Source: Flagellimonas beolgyonensis
Lineage (GTDB): Bacteria > Bacteroidota > Bacteroidia > Flavobacteriales > Flavobacteriaceae
Length of the DNA stretch: 64,000 bases
Reading direction: 5' to 3'
Assembly (NCBI RefSeq): GCF_003992615.1
Contig: NZ_RZMY01000003.1
Coordinates: 498,501-562,500 of the forward strand
A program made the translations under genes and the position numbers. The notes under the pieces were generated by a model. The model did no database searches and had not been told where the DNA came from. It saw nothing but the letters and a program-made list of their open reading frames with translations. Below, in pieces: positions 61,867-64,000 of this stretch; the first letter of the stretch is position 1; every line of letters starts with the position of its first letter.

Positions 61867-62039
61867 AATGATATAATTTTGATTGGTTTGAATGTAATAC
61901 TTTTCCTCCTAATTATTTGTTATCAAATCAAATATTTCTTAAAAAAATCTTAAAGCAAGTTAAATATGGACATGAAAACTACCTAGTTATTCTACCTTTC
62001 CCTATTGTATCATACATTTAAAAAAATTCTCTAAACAAC

Positions 62040-64000
62040 ATGAAAAACTACCTTCATCGATTGATTTATATGCTACCAGTAACCATACTGTTTGTAGGAT
62101 GTAAATCAGAACCAAAAAACGAAACTATCACCGTGAACTACCCAACTACCAAAAAAGTCGATACGGTCGACAACTACTTCGGAACAGATGTACAAGACCC
62201 TTATCGTTGGTTGGAAGATGACCGCAGTGCCGAGACCGAAGCATGGGTCAAAGAACAAAATGCGGCCACCTTTGGCTATTTGGACAAGATTCCTTTTCGG
62301 GAAGACCTTAAAAATAGGTTGGAAAAACTCTGGAACTACGAAAAAATAGGTTCCCCGTTCAAAGAAGGTGATTACACCTATTACTACAAAAATAATGGGT
62401 TGCAGAACCAATATGTGGTGTACCGCAAAAAAGGAGATGGGGACGAAGAAGTGTTCCTGGACCCCAACACTTTCTCTGAAGACGGGACCACTTCGTTAAT
62501 GGGACTCAGTTTTACAAAGGATGGCTCGAAAGCCGCTTATTTGATTTCTGAAGGCGGAAGCGACTGGCGTAAGGGCATTGTAATCGATGCAGAAACCAAG
62601 ACAATCGTAGAGGACACTTTGGTGGACATCAAATTCAGTGGCATTTCTTGGAAAGGCAACGAAGGGTTCTTCTATTCCAGCTACGACAAACCGGAAGGTA
62701 GTGAGCTCTCTGCCAAAACGGACCAACATAAATTGTACTATCATAAACTGGGTACGCCCCAATCCGAGGACAAGGTCATTTTTGGAGGCACCCCCGAAGA
62801 AAAGCACCGATATGTGGGCGGTTATGTTTCCGAAGACCAAAATTACCTCTTCATTTCAGCATCCATTTCCACTTCGGGCAATAAATTGTTTATGATGGAC
62901 CTCACCCAAGAAAATCCCGAACTCGTGACCATTTTGGACGATACCGATTCGGACACCTATGTGATCGACAACGAAGGTCCCCAATTGTTTTTGGTGACCG
63001 ATAGGGAGGCCCCCAACAAAAAAGTGGTGGTCGTGGATGCGGCAAACCCCACCCCTGAAAATTGGAAGGACTTGATTCCTGAAACCGAAAATGTGTTGAC
63101 CGCCGGTACGGGTGGCGGCTATTTCTTCACCGAATACATGGTGGATGCCATCTCCAAAGTAATGCAGTACGACTATGAAGGAAAGTTGATCCGCGAAGTG
63201 GAATTACCCGGTGTGGGAAGTGCAGGAGGCTTTGGTGGTAAAAAGGAAGACAAGGAGTTCTACTTCTCCTTCACCAATTATAACACTCCCGGTTCTTTGT
63301 ACAAGTACAACGTGGAAACGGGTGCTTACGAACAGTATTGGAAGCCCCAAATCGATTTCAATCCGGATGATTATGAATCCAAGCAGGTATTCTACTCCTC
63401 TAAGGACGGCACCAAAGTGCCAATGATCATTACCTATAAAAAAGGATTGGAGCTCAATGGAAAAAATCCGACCATTTTGTATGGTTATGGAGGCTTCAAC
63501 ATTAGCCTGACCCCCTCTTTCAGCATTGTAAATGCCGTGTGGATGGAGCAAGGAGGCATCTATGCCGTTCCAAACCTAAGAGGTGGTGGCGAATATGGCA
63601 AAAAATGGCACATTGCCGGTACCAAGCTTCAAAAGCAAAATGTTTTTGACGATTTTATCGCAGCCGCGGAATATCTGATTGAAAACAATTACACTTCCAA
63701 GGACTACCTCGCCATAAGAGGTGGATCCAACGGTGGATTGTTGGTGGGTGCCACCATGACCCAAAGACCCGATCTAATGAAAGTGGCCCTGCCGGCTGTG
63801 GGTGTTATGGACATGTTGCGTTATCACACCTTTACAGCAGGAGCTGGATGGGCCTATGACTACGGAACCGCCGAGGACGACAAAGAAATGTTTGAATATC
63901 TGAAAGGATATTCCCCTGTCCATAATGTGAAAGAAGGCGTTGCCTATCCCGCTACTTTGGTGACTACGGGCGATCACGATGATCGTGTAGTACCGGCACA
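62040..64000 (+). CDS. Prolyl oligopeptidase (S9A), lipoprotein, 3' end cut
   Basis: ATG 62040 opens a frame that runs to the window end (about 653 codons). The lipoprotein signal ends at ILFVGC (about Cys20). The seven-bladed propeller covers about residues 90-460; the alpha/beta-hydrolase part has the oxyanion GYGGFNIS, the nucleophile Ser in [12 protein letters not shown] and the catalytic Asp in [10 protein letters not shown], where the window ends before the catalytic His. It cleaves short proline-containing peptides. Its frame has no stop in the window. Confidence 0.93.
   Translation, partial: MKNYLHRLIYMLPVTILFVGCKSEPKNETITVNYPTTKKVDTVDNYFGTDVQDPYRWLEDDRSAETEAWVKEQNAATFGYLDKIPFREDLKNRLEKLWNYEKIGSPFKEGDYTYYYKNNGLQNQYVVYRKKGDGDEEVFLDPNTFSEDGTTSLMGLSFTKDGSKAAYLISEGGSDWRKGIVIDAETKTIVEDTLVDIKFSGISWKGNEGFFYSSYDKPEGSELSAKTDQHKLYYHKLGTPQSEDKVIFGGTPEEKHRYVGGYVSEDQNYLFISASISTSGNKLFMMDLTQENPELVTILDDTDSDTYVIDNEGPQLFLVTDREAPNKKVVVVDAANPTPENWKDLIPETENVLTAGTGGGYFFTEYMVDAISKVMQYDYEGKLIREVELPGVGSAGGFGGKKEDKEFYFSFTNYNTPGSLYKYNVETGAYEQYWKPQIDFNPDDYESKQVFYSSKDGTKVPMIITYKKGLELNGKNPTILYGYGGFNISLTPSFSIVNAVWMEQGGIYAVPNLRGGGEYGKKWHIAGTKLQKQNVFDDFIAAAEYLIENNYTSKDYLAIRGGSNGGLLVGATMTQRPDLMKVALPAVGVMDMLRYHTFTAGAGWAYDYGTAEDDKEMFEYLKGYSPVHNVKEGVAYPATLVTTGDHDDRVVPA

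Overview
The window comes from a member of the Bacteroidota, almost certainly a marine-type Flavobacteriaceae. The sequence shows this in its promoters, which follow the Bacteroidota pattern of a TTG or TTTG box about 19 bp before TAnnTTTG. The gene order acpP-fabF-rnc-(VDYFLK-type protein)-pyk is also typical of the group, as are an OmpA with thrombospondin type-3 calcium repeats, a viroplasmin-type RNase H1 and an AddAB-like nuclease-helicase pair. A Muricauda/Flagellimonas-like genus is my guess; it is not shown by the sequence. Almost all of the window is ordinary chromosome, with no prophage, insertion sequence, CRISPR array or rRNA.

Layout. 1-3.6 kb: a bicarbonate/anion module (SulP fragment, universal stress protein, beta-carbonic anhydrase, SulP). 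3.6-5.3 kb: a CREST-type membrane protein overlapping pheS. 5.4-11.6 kb: a GbsR/MarR-like regulator and a complete RND efflux system (adaptor, pump, outer-membrane channel). 11.8-15.4 kb: a Tat-exported PLP aminotransferase coupled to an AEC permease, then a secreted M20 amidohydrolase. 15.4-20.1 kb: YhhN, CYTH, DNA polymerase IV, TetR, an AhpD-like protein and an AraC regulator. 20.2-24.6 kb: the pyk/rnc/fabF/acpP block on the minus strand. 24.8-28.9 kb: purN, RNase H1, a PfkB kinase and a PurF-like amidotransferase. 28.9-29.6 kb: a gene-free stretch holding three tandem small RNA genes. 29.6-39.6 kb: sodA, AddA-like, kbl, ompA, AddB-like, SDR. 39.6-40.3 kb: tRNA-Ala(GGC), a broken GIY-YIG nuclease gene and a second, degenerate tRNA-Ala-like copy. 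40.3-48.9 kb: Usp, a broken GNAT gene, MATE, enoyl-CoA hydratase, a 30-residue membrane peptide, LpxH-like, MFS, recJ, YhhN, OsmC. 48.9-57 kb: small redox and lipoprotein genes, a double-headed AraC regulator, a DUF819 permease, a deacylase, rsmI and a hypothetical gene. 57-64 kb: tdk-alr, mscL, asd, a subtilase lipoprotein and a prolyl oligopeptidase cut by the window end.

Two places stand out. At 29019-29515 a nearly invariant 39-nt core occurs three times. Each copy sits exactly 5 nt after its own promoter -7 box and is followed by its own hairpin, whose stem differs in sequence but is always paired; this looks like a tandem family of small RNAs. At 39775-40232 an intact tRNA-Ala and its terminator are followed by a GIY-YIG nuclease gene that runs into a degenerate second copy of the tRNA with the same terminator. 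The 3' halves and terminators of the two copies match at 59 of 61 positions. This is the layout of a small nuclease element that targets or duplicates a tRNA 3' end. The nuclease is interrupted by an in-frame TGA, and a neighbouring GNAT gene is interrupted by another.
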